Shown one piece after another: positions 12,920 through 26,347 of a stretch of 64,000 bases of DNA; positions within the stretch are counted from its first letter, which is position 1; the number at the start of each line of letters is the position of its first letter. The DNA lies in the NCBI GenBank assembly GCA_007449985.2, contig VIIQ02000004.1, positions 868,001 to 932,000 of the forward strand, in the 5' to 3' direction. The notes under the pieces are model-generated. The model searched no databases and had not been told where the DNA came from. It saw only the letters and a list, made by a program, of their open reading frames with translations. The DNA is from Desmodesmus armatus. Lineage: Eukaryota > Chlorophyta > Chlorophyceae > Sphaeropleales > Scenedesmaceae. The translations under genes were made by a program, and so were the position numbers.

Positions 12920-13965
12920 TGGTCTGAGTAGGTTCTTCTGGCCTGTCTGGGTGACTACCTTTAGAAAATTTACAACCCCCCAGCCCACCCCCTAGAGCCC
13001 TTGTCTGGGCTGTCCCTACAGTCTGGGCTGTCTGGCCTGTCTGGGTGACTACCTTGGAAATTTTACAACCCCCCAGCCCACCCCCTAGAGCCCTTGTCTG
13101 GGCTGTCCCTACAGTCTGGGCTGTCTGGCCTGTCTGGGTGACTACCTTGGAAAAATTGCAACCCCCCAGCCCACCCCCTGGAGCCCTTGTCTGGGCTGTC
13201 CCTACAGTCTGGGTTGTCTGGCCTGTCTGGGTGACTACCTTGGACAATTATCAACCCCCCAGCCCACCCCCTAGAGCCCTTGTCTGGGCTGTCCTTACAG
13301 TCTGGGTTGTCTGGCCTGTCTGGGTGACTACCTAAGAAAATAATCAACCCCCAGCCCACCCCCTGGAGCCCTTGTCTGGGCTGTCCCTACAGTCTGGGTT
13401 GTCTGGCCTGTCTGGGTGACTACCTTGGAAAATAATCAACCCCCAGCCCACCCCCTAGAGCCCTTGTCTGGGCTGTCCTTACAGTCTGGGCTGTCTGGCC
13501 TGTCTGGGTGACTACCTTGGAAAATAATCAACCCCCCAGCCCACCCCCTGGAGCCCTTGTCTGGGCTGTCCCTACAGTCTGGGTTGTCTGGCCTGTCTGG
13601 GTGACTACCTTGGAAAAATTTCAACCCCCCAGCCCACCCCCTGGAGCCCTTGTCTGGGCTGTCCCTACAGTCTGGGTTGTCTGGCCTGTCTGGGTGACTA
13701 CCTTGGAAAATAATCAACCCCCCAAGCCCACCCCCTGGAGCCCTTGTCTGGGCCGTCCCTACAGGCTGGGCTGTCTGGCCTGTCTGGGTGGCTGCCTTAG
13801 AAAATTGTCAACCCCCCAAGCCCACCCCCTGGAGCCATTGTCTGGGTTGTCCCTACAGTCTGGGCTGTCTGGCCTGTCCGAGACATTTCACAATTCTCCC
13901 AACCCCCCAGCCCAACCCCCAGAGCCCTTGTCTGGGCTGTCCCTGCTGTCTGGGTTGTCGGAAGT
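12920..13965 (+). repeat. Minisatellite, about 11 units of 92-93 bp
   Basis: Each unit contains the blocks CAGCCCACCCCCTGGAGCCC, TTGTCTGGGCTGTCC, TACAGTCTGGG and TGTCTGGGTGACTACCTTGG, then a short A-rich spacer that varies most. The ACTACCT block recurs at about 12960, 13054, 13147, 13240, 13333, 13425, 13517, 13610, 13703 and 13797. Each unit carries a CCCTACAG acceptor-like and a GGTGACT donor-like motif. The frames open through the array are a consequence of a unit length near a multiple of three and are not called as genes. Confidence 0.85.
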
Positions 13966-14008
13966 GTCTAAGACGATTCCACATGCGATTGTCACAGACT
14001 AATTAACA

Positions 14009-14140
14009 CGTAAACCCTAAACCCTGTGCCCCCTCCCCCCCCCCCAACCAAGAAACCCTAAACTGTCCGTAGGGGCTTTGCCGAGCCAGAAACCCTAATC
14101 CAGGCGCCAAAACCCTAACAGATACCTAAAGCCCTAACAC
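14009..14140 (+). repeat. Telomere-like AAACCCTAA motifs inside the foldback element
   Basis: Plant/green-algal telomere-type motifs occur as AAACCCTAAACCCT at about 14012, then single AAACCCTAA-like copies near 14050, 14090, 14110 and 14130, spaced by unrelated sequence. The mirror orientation (TAGGGTT, TAGGGTTT) occurs on the right side near 14261 and 14300. They are degenerate and interstitial, not a chromosome end. Confidence 0.6.
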
Positions 14141-14264
14141 TCCAGCACTGCATCCTTTGGTGGCTGCTGCTGACGGCTGTGGACCGTGGAGCCCTACGGG
14201 CTCCACAGTACCCCACAGCCGTCAGCGCAAGCCACCAAAGAAACCAGCGTGCTGGAGTGATAGG
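14133..14264. repeat. Long hairpin (about 130 bp) at the element centre
   Basis: Nested complementary blocks pair across the centre: CACTCCAGCAC with GTGCTGGAGTG, CTTTGGTGGC with GCCACCAAAG, TGACGGCTGTGG with CCACAGCCGTCA, and GTGGAGCCC with GGGCTCCAC. Homology between the arms extends outward through AGCCAGAAACCCTA on the left (about 14082) and TAGGGTTTCTGGCT on the right (about 14301). Confidence 0.8.
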
Positions 14265-14359
14265 GTTCTGTGTAGCAGTCATGGTTATGGCGACAGGAGT
14301 AGGGTTTCTGGCTTGGCTCCGCTGGCTGTGACGCTTGTCAGTTGACAACTACTGGACAA

Positions 14360-14660
14360 TGGGGCTGGGGGGTTGAAATTGTCCCAAGGGGGTGGCCTCA
14401 GACGACCCAGACGGTCCAGACAGCCCAGACAGCAGGGACAGCCCAGACAAGGGGGCTGGGGGGTTGAAATTGTCCCAAGGGGATTGCCTCAGACGGTCCA
14501 GACAGGCCAGACAGCCCAGACTGTAGGGACAGCCCAGACAAGGGCTCCAGGGGGTGGCTGAGGGGTTCTAAGGGGATTGCCTCAGACAGTCCAGACAGCC
14601 CAGACAGCAGGGACGGCCCAGACAAGGGGGCCATGAGCCCTGGGAGGGGGTTTGAGATTT
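14360..14660 (-). repeat. Right-hand repeats of the foldback element, inverse orientation
   Basis: About three units with GGGGGCTGGGGGGTTGAAAT, GATTGCCTCAGAC and CCAGACAGCCCAGAC blocks, the reverse complement of the motifs in the left array. This inverse arrangement around the central hairpin gives the insertion its foldback structure. Confidence 0.65.
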
Positions 14661-15147
14661 TTTCTAAGGGGATTGCCTTAGACAGGTTGATTTTGGCTCA
14701 GACACACACAGAAGTCTGGGTGTTTCTACTATAGTCTGGGTTCACACGTCTGGGTGCAGTCTGGGTGCAGTCTGGGTGGGGCTCAGACGGTCTGGCCTGG
14801 GCCTGTCCTCTTCTGGGGCGGCAGGGAACCCTGAGCAGTTCCTGTCAGAGTTTATGCACCTGCAGCAGCTGCTGGAGAGTGTGGATGATCACAGTAGCAG
14901 CAGCACCAACAGCAACCAGTTGCACCAGGGAGGCCCAGGGCCATCGCATCAGCAGCAGCGGCAGCGGCAGCGGTCGGGTGTTGCAGAGGCCGTTGTCAAA
15001 CGCGAGCTGCCTCCAGTGCTGCTGCAGCTGCTGCAACGTGCTGAAGCTGTGCTCAAGAAGGGCCCTAACATCCTTGGCTGGGCTCCACCTGCTGCTGCTG
15101 CTGCAGCAGCAGCAGCTGAGCTCTCTTGCACAGCAATGAACAGGGGA

Positions 15148-15183
<36 letters not shown>

Positions 15184-16710
15184 CGGGAAGGCCAGGGCGC
15201 AGCTGGCAGCGGTGGCGGCAGCAGCAGCAGTGGCACACTGGACAGTGGGGTGAATGGTGACAGTTGCTATGACCGCTGGCAACTAATACTCTGCCAGATG
15301 GTGCAGCTCTTTCAGTCGCACTGCAAGGTAGCACCAGCAGCACCAGCAGCAGAAGCAGCGGCAGCATAGTGGCAGAAGCAGCAGCAGACATGGAGGTATC
15401 AGCAGCAGCAGACTTGTACGGCACTGCTGTTGCTGCTGCTGCTGCTGCCGCTGCCGCCGCAGGGCGATCCCATGCCAGCGCCGCTGCTGCAGAGCAATCA
15501 CCCGCATCCGACCCCTACCAAGCTCAGCAAGTGCAGCTGTTTGCAGGGGTTCTGGAGCCGTGTACCCGACAGCAGCTGGCTTTAGCAGCAGCAGCTGGGG
15601 TCAGTGGAGTAAAGGTTGTGGATCCGAAGCTCGTGCACAAAGTGATTAGCTGTGTGTCAGGGCTGTGTGGCAGCAACCTGCAGAATAGCTGTGGGGTGCT
15701 GCTGAAAGCAGCATGCTGTGAGGGCCCAGGGAGCAAGGCAGCCCGGCAGCTCTTTGGGATCTTGACCAGCCTGCTGAAGGCTGGTACAGCCCTCAGCAGC
15801 AGCAGTGGCAGCAGTGGTGCTATTGCAGGTGGGACGGTTGAGTGGGGGCCTGTCATGGATCAGGTTGCAGAGCAGTGCAGGGTGGTAACCGCCACGGCTC
15901 TCATTGCGCTGCTGCTGCCTTCGGCGATAGATGACGCTGACAGCAGCAGCAGCAGCAGCAGCAGCGGCGGTGGCGACAGCAGCAGTGACGACGGCAGCAG
16001 CACGGGTGGCAACATTGTCAGCAAGTGGGCAGCAGTGAGTGCAGAAGCCCTCTCCCCTGGCTGGTGCTGAATGGCCGCTGCCTAGTGCAGTGGGGGCGGC
16101 ATCTGCTGCTGTCAGCACAGCTAGGCACATTGTCTCGCCCCTTCCCATGTGATGTGTGGGGCTTAGCCGGTGAGTTTGGCATCACAAACAGCCTCAGTGT
16201 GTTCCTCAGCCCTGTGGAGGTTGAGGGGAAGCTGGCAGTGAGTCTGTCGGGGCGCACGCTGTTCCAGATGCTGCTGGAATGTGTGGGTGTCCCACTCTCT
16301 CACACGTACGACAGCAGCAGCGATCACGACAGCAGCAGCAGTGGTGATGCTGGCGTTGGCAGCAGCACCGGCAGCAGCAGCCTCTTTCTAGCAGTTGACA
16401 AGCTGTTGACAAAGCATCGCTTTGTGTTTGAGCTGCACGAGGTCGGGTTGTTGGATGACGCTGTCCTGCGGCAGTTTGGTGAGTTGCTGTTAGAAGTGGG
16501 GCAGCTGTTCTGCAGTTCCCTGCCGCTCAGGGGCTCATGCTGCAACAACCCCTCTGTGTGAATTTGTGCGGGGCCTCAGAGGCTGCTGTGGCCAGGAGCA
16601 AGTGCAGCGGGTGCCGTGCTGCCAGCTACTGCAGCCCCGGCTGCCTGAAGCAGCACTGGAAGCAGCACAAGCGGGTGTGCAGCACCCAGCTGGCTGACAA
16701 CAGGAGCTGA

Positions 16711-17621
16711 GTATTGCGCGGCTGCAGTTGCTGTGCTTTGTATGTGAGTTTCTGTTCCGACAGCGTATGAGTCAGCATGTGTTGCATGGAGTAAAATTTG
16801 TCTTGGCGGCGCGGTGCCGCATGCAAAACGATTCAGCCATGCTCGAGCTCACGCAGGTTGTTTGCACATCATGTGCAGTTGTGCTGTGTGTAACACTGTG
16901 CCAATGACCAACAGTGTTGTTGACTTCCGCTGTGATACCTGTCTGTCATGAAGCTCTGCCTGAGTCCATGCCGAGTACCAGTGGTTCAAACCCATTTGCA
17001 CACCTTGCCGGCGGCTACTGAGTGGGAGCCGGGTATCAGTCACGCTGTGCTGTGATGTGCCACTAGCATAGCATGTGGTGAAGCAACCGACTGCAAGTTC
17101 AGTCTACAGTACAGCTGCCACACGGCACGCCCTGTGCCTGAACCCCTGTGAGGCCCACACTACTGCTGAACGCCTGATGCGTGTGGCGCCACCGAAAGCC
17201 TGCCAGCAACGTTGTGGTCGAGCACCGACCACTTTGCACCCCACCATCAAGAAGTCAACACATGCCATCTAGGGATGACAAAAAACAACAGCTGTCACTC
17301 ACAACTGCTTTCCTCCTGCAAACTCAGGATGCGCCTGTCACCGCACCCCAGGCAGCCCTTGGTGTCAAGCACAGAATAGTTACTGATCCAGCCTGGAAGA
17401 CAAACTTGCACAATATCAAAGGGCTTATACAACCGGCGGTCCTTCACCACCATCGCCACCCCCGCCCTGCACCCAAGCCCAGGGGTACGCCTCCGACACA
17501 AAACTCAACTTTGGCATGTCACATCCTTGGATGGTTGTTGCATGGGCTGCATGCACTGCCTGTGTCTACACACTGGTTGCAACTCATGTGTCAACACACA
17601 TGCATGTTCCACCTGCCCATG
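16711..17621. other. Intergenic region
   Basis: This lies between the MYND pseudogene and the 3' end of the CCDC77-like gene. No exon, repeat array or RNA gene could be supported. Confidence 0.5.
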
Positions 17622-18088
17622 TCACCGCGCCCCAGGCAGCCCTGCCAACGCCCGTGCAGCCTTCTCACCCGCCAGCTTCTCCAAGTCAGCCAGCTGCCTC
17701 CGTACAGCTGCCAGCTCAGCCGCCAGTGTGCTCTTGATGCTGCTGGGCGCACTCATACTGCTGCTCACACCACTGTCCTCACCACCCAAGCCCACAGACC
17801 CATACTGCTCACTGTCCTCTACACCTGCCACATCCCCTGTGTCCATCACCCCCTCTTCTGCATACACCACCCCCACTTCATCCTCCTCATCCTCTTCCTG
17901 CTGCTGCTGCTGCTGCCGCCGCCACTGTTCGGCCTCCTGCTGGGCTCTCTGTTGGTCTGACTGCCTGGCTGGCTGCCGCAGCCCTCCTGCACCCACCCTC
18001 CTGCCTGCAGCACCGCCTGGTGCTGCCCTGCCTGCTGGCCGCTTGGCGGCGCCACGCACGGCAGCAGCCCCTGTGGGGACCTTCTTGG

Positions 18089-18131
<43 letters not shown>

Positions 18132-21100
18132 GCTGGGTGTTTTCTTCTCTAGCTGGTCCAGCAAGGCGTCCAGGCGCTCATCATCCTCCAGCCTGCAGCA
18201 GCACAGCCAGCAGACGAGCATGCTTCATCCCCGGGGACTTTGGCACATCGAACTGTTATATTTTCAGGCTTAGCACAAGCTGTCTTGGAACATGAAATGA
18301 GAGTTGGCATGCATGCAGGAGAGTGTGTGTGAAGGGGTGGCGGTGATGGTGGTGGGAGGGGGTATTGTGTGAGCATTACATGTGACAAATTTACTGCCAG
18401 TGCAGTGAGGGGTGTTGTCGTCCTGTCTATTGACACCCAGCAACACCATCTGCCAATGCTGCAGACCAGCCAAGGCAGGCAGGCAGGCAGGGGTCAACTC
18501 ACGACACCACTACAGGGTGTAACCAACCAAGGCTGCCAGCCCCTCCCAGCCTCACCTGTCTATGAGGCGCATTTGCAGCAGCTTTCGATCCACGGCCGCC
18601 AGCGTCTTGCGCAGGGTCGTCACGTCAGCCGTCCAGCCATCAACATCCAGCTGCCGCCGCAACTCCAGCTGCCTGCACGCAGCACAGTACAAGCCACCTT
18701 CCAAAAAAAAATACAAGCCAGTGGTCGTCGCCATGGGACCAGGCTCTGTCACAGGTACTGAGCAAGCCCCGGGTCCATGGGGCGCCCTTGCTTGTATGCA
18801 GACAACAGAACATATCCATCAATCAATGTTACGCCTAATGCAAGGTCCCCTTGCATCAGGGGAACAAAAGATGGCAGCACCTACACCGTTGCCATGCAAA
18901 CCTAGGCGGGTGTTATCGTGAGCGCAGGTGCAGCACAATGTCAAGGCAAGCCCCCCCTCCCACCCCCCACAACAGCGTGTTGCTACCTTTGCTGTGCCTA
19001 ACCTCATCATCTCATGCCATTCGCCCTCTGCTTGTACCCTGCACTCCCTCCCTAACAAATCTTCACGCTGCAAGTCTGCGTGGCACACCTGTTGGCTTCC
19101 AGCAGCTTTGTGACGCGCGTCTCCAGCGCCGCAATGCGCTTGTCTGCGGCCGCCTTGGTGGCTGTGTGTAGGCTGGTTAGGTTGAGCAGCTCCTCCTCCC
19201 GTGCACGAACCTGACACATGTTACAAAAGCACACACAGCAGGGCCAGCATGGGTGCCTCACACTGTGTAAGGTGCTTGACAGCTACACAATGTGACCAGC
19301 AGGGCTGCCAGCACTTTTTTGGGAAGGTCAGGAGGGCAGGTATGTCTGTTTGAGAGGCAGTACCAGGAACGAATCAGTCCCTTTGCGGAAAGGGCGACAA
19401 AATGTCACACCATCACGCTGCACCAGCACGCTATGTGGCTTGGCCTCGTCACAGGGACCTTCGCCTGCCACGCCCAATTGCAAAAGCCAACAGACGACTC
19501 AGCCGTATCAATGCCTGATGCACGCACCTGCTCCCTGAACTTGTCAATGTACAAGCACCTGACTGCAACCCCAGCAAACACACCAGCAGTACACGCTTGA
19601 TGCACACACCTGGTCCCTGAACTTGTCAATGTACAAGCACCTGACTGCAACCCCAGCAAACACACCAGCAGCACACGCTTGATGCACACACCTGGTCCCT
19701 GAACTTGTCAACATACTCCCGCGTCTTGCTCTCAGCTGCTGCAGCTGCCTTCTCCGTGTCCGCGCGAGCCTGTCGCCTCGCTGCGTTCAGCTGCGACCGC
19801 GCTGCAGACACCTCGGACACCATCTGCGCCTGAGCGGCAGCTGCTGCATCCTGAGCCTCCTGACGCTCACGGCGAGCTGGCGCAAAACGGCGCAAACATC
19901 ACGCAGAGCAGGACAGCACAGTCCTGTCAGAACATGCTGAGTCACAACATGCGGTCGCTGGGAGGTAGTTACTGCCCACAATGCGGCTGCTGGCCGTGAT
20001 ACATTGCCCTCTACTTGCGAGCTGCTGCTTGCTCTCTTCAGCACACACGGTGGTAACACTGGCAGTTGCTCAAATCAGTGCAACAATAGGGACAGCTACT
20101 GCTGTGCGTAGCCCTCCACTCGGCGGCTGCACACACGTGCTGCAGCACGCATTCAAGCCCCAGTCCCCTTCACGTCCAGCACACCTGTGATGTAATCGCG
20201 CGTCGTCGTCTGCAGGGCCTCCTCCAGCTGCTTGACCTGCCTGCTGAGTGCCTCAACCTGCACCATCAGGTTGGAGCGCTGCCGCTCCTCCTCCTGCGCA
20301 CGCAGCTGCCTGTCAGTCAGCAGCGCAGCCACACGCTCCTCATGCAGCTGCTTCTGCGGGCGCAGTGTGTGTGACAGCAGCAGGAGCAGCAGCAGCGGCA
20401 GGGACAGTAAACGTAGGTGAGCTTAGCTCTTTCAACAACGTGAACTCCGCCAACCCCCATACGACTGAACTGCTGCTCAGCTCAGCTGTCCAATTGGCAC
20501 GCAAGTCACCACAGGATGCCAAGCACCGCTGCGACGGCATAATGTCGGCTGCTGGTGCATGCTGCTGTGGCAGCCTCATCACTTGAGTGTCAGATCACTG
20601 CTGATCAACGGCCACCAGGGCTAGGCTACACAAACGCCCTCTCCTTCACTACTGCGCGGCAGGCACGCCTACGTGTCACTGGCATGGCTGGCCCCTGCAT
20701 ATGTCCTCGTACCTGCTCGTTTAGCTGTGCTTGCAGGGACTCCACCTTCAGCAGCAGGAAGTCACTGTCAACTGTGGGCAGGAATACGGTGCGCAGCACG
20801 CGCTCCCCGCCGCCACCCCCACCAGCTGCGCCCTGCTGCAGCTGCTGCCCACGCTGGCCACCTCGTGCAGCAGCCTTGACAGGGGACCCAGCCCTTCCAG
20901 CTCCAGCTGCTGCTGGGTAAGCTGTTACGCTGCTGGGTGCGCCCCCTTGCTTGTATGTGACAGTCTGCTCCAGCGGCTGCGTCATGGCCAGCAGCTGCTG
21001 TATCCGCTGCCTATCCTGGATTTCCTGCAGCTTGAGCTCGTCATTCTCTGCTTGCAACAGCAGCAGCCGCTGGCGCTCCTCAAAGAGGAACTGCTGCGCG

Positions 21101-21628
21101 TCACTGAGTGCCTGCGGGTTGCACACAAGTGGCTTGCTTGCAAGACAGTCACAAGGGGGCAAACGCATGAAGCATCCAACACTCCACAAATGCTTGGAGG
21201 GACCTGAAGACTCACAGCACTCACAGCCGTCACACATGCCATGCACGTCAGAAAGGGACCATCGTGACACGACATCAGTCTCCTGAGGTCCCAGATCATG
21301 CTGACCTTTTGCAGCTCCTTGATCTCATCAGCACGCTTGCGGTTCTCCCACTCCAGTCGGTGTACATCATCCCTGTGTGCTGCACACCTGTCCACAGCTG
21401 CCAGCAGCTCAACCCTTTCCTGCTCAAACTGGTCTGCAAACAGTGGACATGACCGCACAACAACAGGTGTTTGGAGCGCGACTGCATAGACACATAAGAC
21501 CCAGAGACATACACAGGGCCTTCATACTTACCTATTCTGCTCTTGTAGTGTGCTAACAGCTCAGCAGAGGGCAGCACCTCTTCAATTGGCCTGGGCCTGG
21601 GCTTGAGCTGCTCCTCCAACACCTCCAT
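17622..21628 (-). CDS. CCDC77: CCDC77-like coiled-coil protein (595 aa)
   Basis: Eight exons join in perfect phase: 21532-21628, 21306-21433, 20713-21111, 20185-20353, 19692-19876, 19089-19210, 18556-18672 and 17622-18192, encoding 595 residues. The N-terminus (LPSAELLAHYKSRIG) and the segment with FLFEERQRLLLLQAENDEL and QDRQRIQQLLAMTQPLEQ resemble the conserved N-terminal half of CCDC77, a centrosome-associated coiled-coil protein of animals and ciliated protists. Nearly all of the rest is heptad-rich coiled coil. The C-terminal exon carries a run of 13 Gln, a Q6-EEDEEDE stretch and a Gly/Ala-rich segment. A centriolar or basal-body role is inferred from the family. The protein is longer than the human one (about 490 aa), mainly through low-complexity insertions. 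Confidence 0.7.
19517..19700 (-). repeat. 82-bp tandem duplication of an exon 3' end and donor in the CCDC77-like gene
   Basis: Units start at 19517, 19599 and 19681 (the last is the genuine 3' end of exon 5). Each intronic copy carries, on the minus strand, a TTGCAG acceptor, about 35 nt resembling the end of exon 5 (encoding YIDKFRDQ-like residues) and the donor GTGTGTGC or its variant. Each could act as a micro-exon. Confidence 0.75.
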
Positions 21629-22392
21629 GCTGCTGTTGGGAGTTCCACCACTTCAGCAGCAACTCGACTAGTGTTGAGTCTACATTAACGTTTATAACAG
21701 AAGTATGAAGCTATGGAACGAATCAGCTGACATCTGCAGGTCAGATGATGCAAGGTGGAGCTTCTGCAACAGCTCGTGCTAATGTGCGTTGATCGAAGAT
21801 GACTGCACGAATCTCTTTTCGATCATGTTGGTACTTTCGTCGTGGTGAGAGGGTTGCCGTTGGGCAAGACAGCTGAGGGACTGGTTTGAATCCCATGTAC
21901 CCCATGTGAACTGCTGGGACTCATTCCCGCTGCTAAAGCTGGTGCATTATCCAACTGGATTGCACCCTGGTGCAGTCACACACGCCTGTCCGCCACAAAC
22001 CAGCCCCACCAGAACACAAACCAGATCAGTGACGAAGGATAACACTCTGATCAATGCACTTGACTTGCACCCATCCAATCACTGCTAGCACAGGACAGCT
22101 GAAGCCATAGTTGTTGTTGGGGGCTTACTGCACTTGCTGACACCTCCACCAGCGCAGCAAGCTGCAGCAGCAAGCACCCCAACAACAGCCCCTTGAGAAA
22201 AGCGCACAGCCACCACGCAGGCATGAGGCCCTGCAGAAGCTGTGCGTGCCTGGCAACGGCAAAGCAACCTGTCATCCTCATCATCCGGGCAACTGCTGCA
22301 GCAGCTATCAGCACACCACAGCAGCATTGACCAGCTGCATGCTCCCTGCACGCTGCGTTCAGGTGTGCTGACAGCGGCAATGTGCGACAGCA
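21629..22392. other. Intergenic region between the CCDC77-like and MYST genes
   Basis: Contains the CCDC77-like promoter and the MYST 3' flank. Apart from the tRNA-like segment at 21875-21970 nothing could be identified. Confidence 0.5.
21875..21970 (-). other. Degenerate tRNA-Leu-like sequence (possible SINE head)
   Basis: On the minus strand there is a D-arm-like GTGCAATCCAGTTGGATAAT, then GCACCAGCTTTAGCAGC resembling a Leu anticodon arm with a TAG anticodon, a long variable region, and the B-box-like GGGATTCAAACC. Stems are imperfect and no acceptor stem closes, so it is not a functional tRNA. Chance resemblance is possible. Confidence 0.2.
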
Positions 22393-25789
<3,397 letters not shown>

Positions 25790-26347
25790 GCCGAGAGCAG
25801 CAAGACCTATGTTGTGGAGCCTACTGCTGTATGCTGCGTTCTGACGCCCTGCCGCACACCAGGTGCTCCTAGGTCAACAGAAACGCTGGATCCGTTATCA
25901 CGATACACATGAACACTGTGGGTAAGGGCACGGCAACAGCCGTGTGGAGTGGAACGATGTGGGGTGCTTCTCGCGAAGGGTGGACAAGCTGCCTGCTAAC
26001 GCACCATGATATGCAGAAAGCGACTTCGAAGCAAAATGGTCAGTAACTGAGCCTGATCCATGGGTTTTGTTGAGTCACACTCAGAGATCTGTAGAGTGAC
26101 AATTTCAGACATAGGCCAGGAGATGTTTTGGACGTTGAAAGGCTGACTGATACCATAGGTTTGACCTTGCACCCTGCATAGTCCTGCCAGTTGCTGTTGT
26201 GAACCCCTCAACCCGCAGGTACCAGTGACGGCAGCCAGGGTGACCACCACATGTGCAGTGGGCCCAAGCGTGTGGAGCCACCGCTCCCTGCCTCTTTCCC
26301 TTGCTGGACCCACCCCACCCCACCCCCGCCCCTCCCCCCGAGCGCCC
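25790..26347. other. Intergenic region
   Basis: This is the 3' flank of the NELF-C/D-like gene and the upstream region of the MYST gene. No gene or repeat is supported. A minus-strand frame at 25996-26313 has no homology or splice support. Confidence 0.5.

Larger units (their letters stand above)
12866..14815 (+). mobile_element. Foldback-like repeat element with 9-bp TSD, inserted in a MYND exon
   Basis: The two MYND copies align continuously except for these 1950 bp. The insertion is flanked by direct copies of GGGCGGCAG (12857-12865 and 14816-14824). Removing the insertion and one copy gives a coding sequence of the same length as the intact paralogue (RAAGNPEQF against RATGRPEQF). The element has a left array of 92-93 bp repeats, a central region of AAACCCTAA motifs and a long hairpin, and a right region carrying the repeat motifs in inverse orientation. 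It has no transposase ORF. A 9-bp duplication fits Mutator-like or foldback elements, but no clear terminal inverted repeat is seen at the extreme ends, so the class is open. Confidence 0.7.
12869..14824 (+). other. Candidate intron created by the insertion (GT...AG)
   Basis: The donor (G|GTATGA) lies 3 nt inside the element; the acceptor AG (GGCAG|GGAACC) is the end of the right-hand target-site duplication. Splicing 12868 to 14825 restores the frame exactly and adds one codon (GAG) compared with the intact paralogue. Because the host copy is otherwise frameshifted, whether it is transcribed and spliced is unknown. Confidence 0.45.
10099..16710 (+). pseudogene. Inverted duplicate of the MYND gene, degenerate
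   Basis: The exons correspond one to one with the intact copy: 10099-10311, 10675-12013, 12538-12868 and 14825-16710. The reading frame is broken at least four times. A net +4-nt difference lies in exon 2 near 11285-11350. A shift near 15330-15365 puts TAG at 15367. One C is missing near 16060, giving TGA right after the motif SPGWC. One C is missing from a C run near 16550, giving an early stop just before the MYND finger. The MYND cysteines are still readable out of frame (16600-16680). The last exon is also split by a 1.95 kb insertion. Two breaks are single-base losses in C runs, so consensus sequencing errors cannot be excluded, but the exon-2 difference is not of that type. Confidence 0.75.
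4150..16745. repeat. Head-to-head inverted gene duplication (arms about 4.6 and 6.6 kb)
   Basis: Left arm about 4150-9245 on minus, right arm about 9745-16745 on plus. Homology covers upstream DNA, all exons and the introns' splice borders. The right arm is longer mainly because of the 1.95 kb insertion at 12866-14815. Protein similarity between arms is high in exons 1 and 3 but many substitutions are present, so the duplication is not brand new. Confidence 0.75.

Noticed and set aside
12840..14002. Long open frames through the 93-bp minisatellite that read as collagen-like or Pro/Trp-rich repeats on both strands
   Set aside because: The unit length is near a multiple of three, so frames stay open on both strands. 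There is no start context, and the array lies inside a transposon-like insertion.
16960..17000. GGTTCAAACCC T-loop resembling a tRNA
   Set aside because: A T-stem forms, but no matching acceptor stem or A-box is found 70-90 nt upstream.
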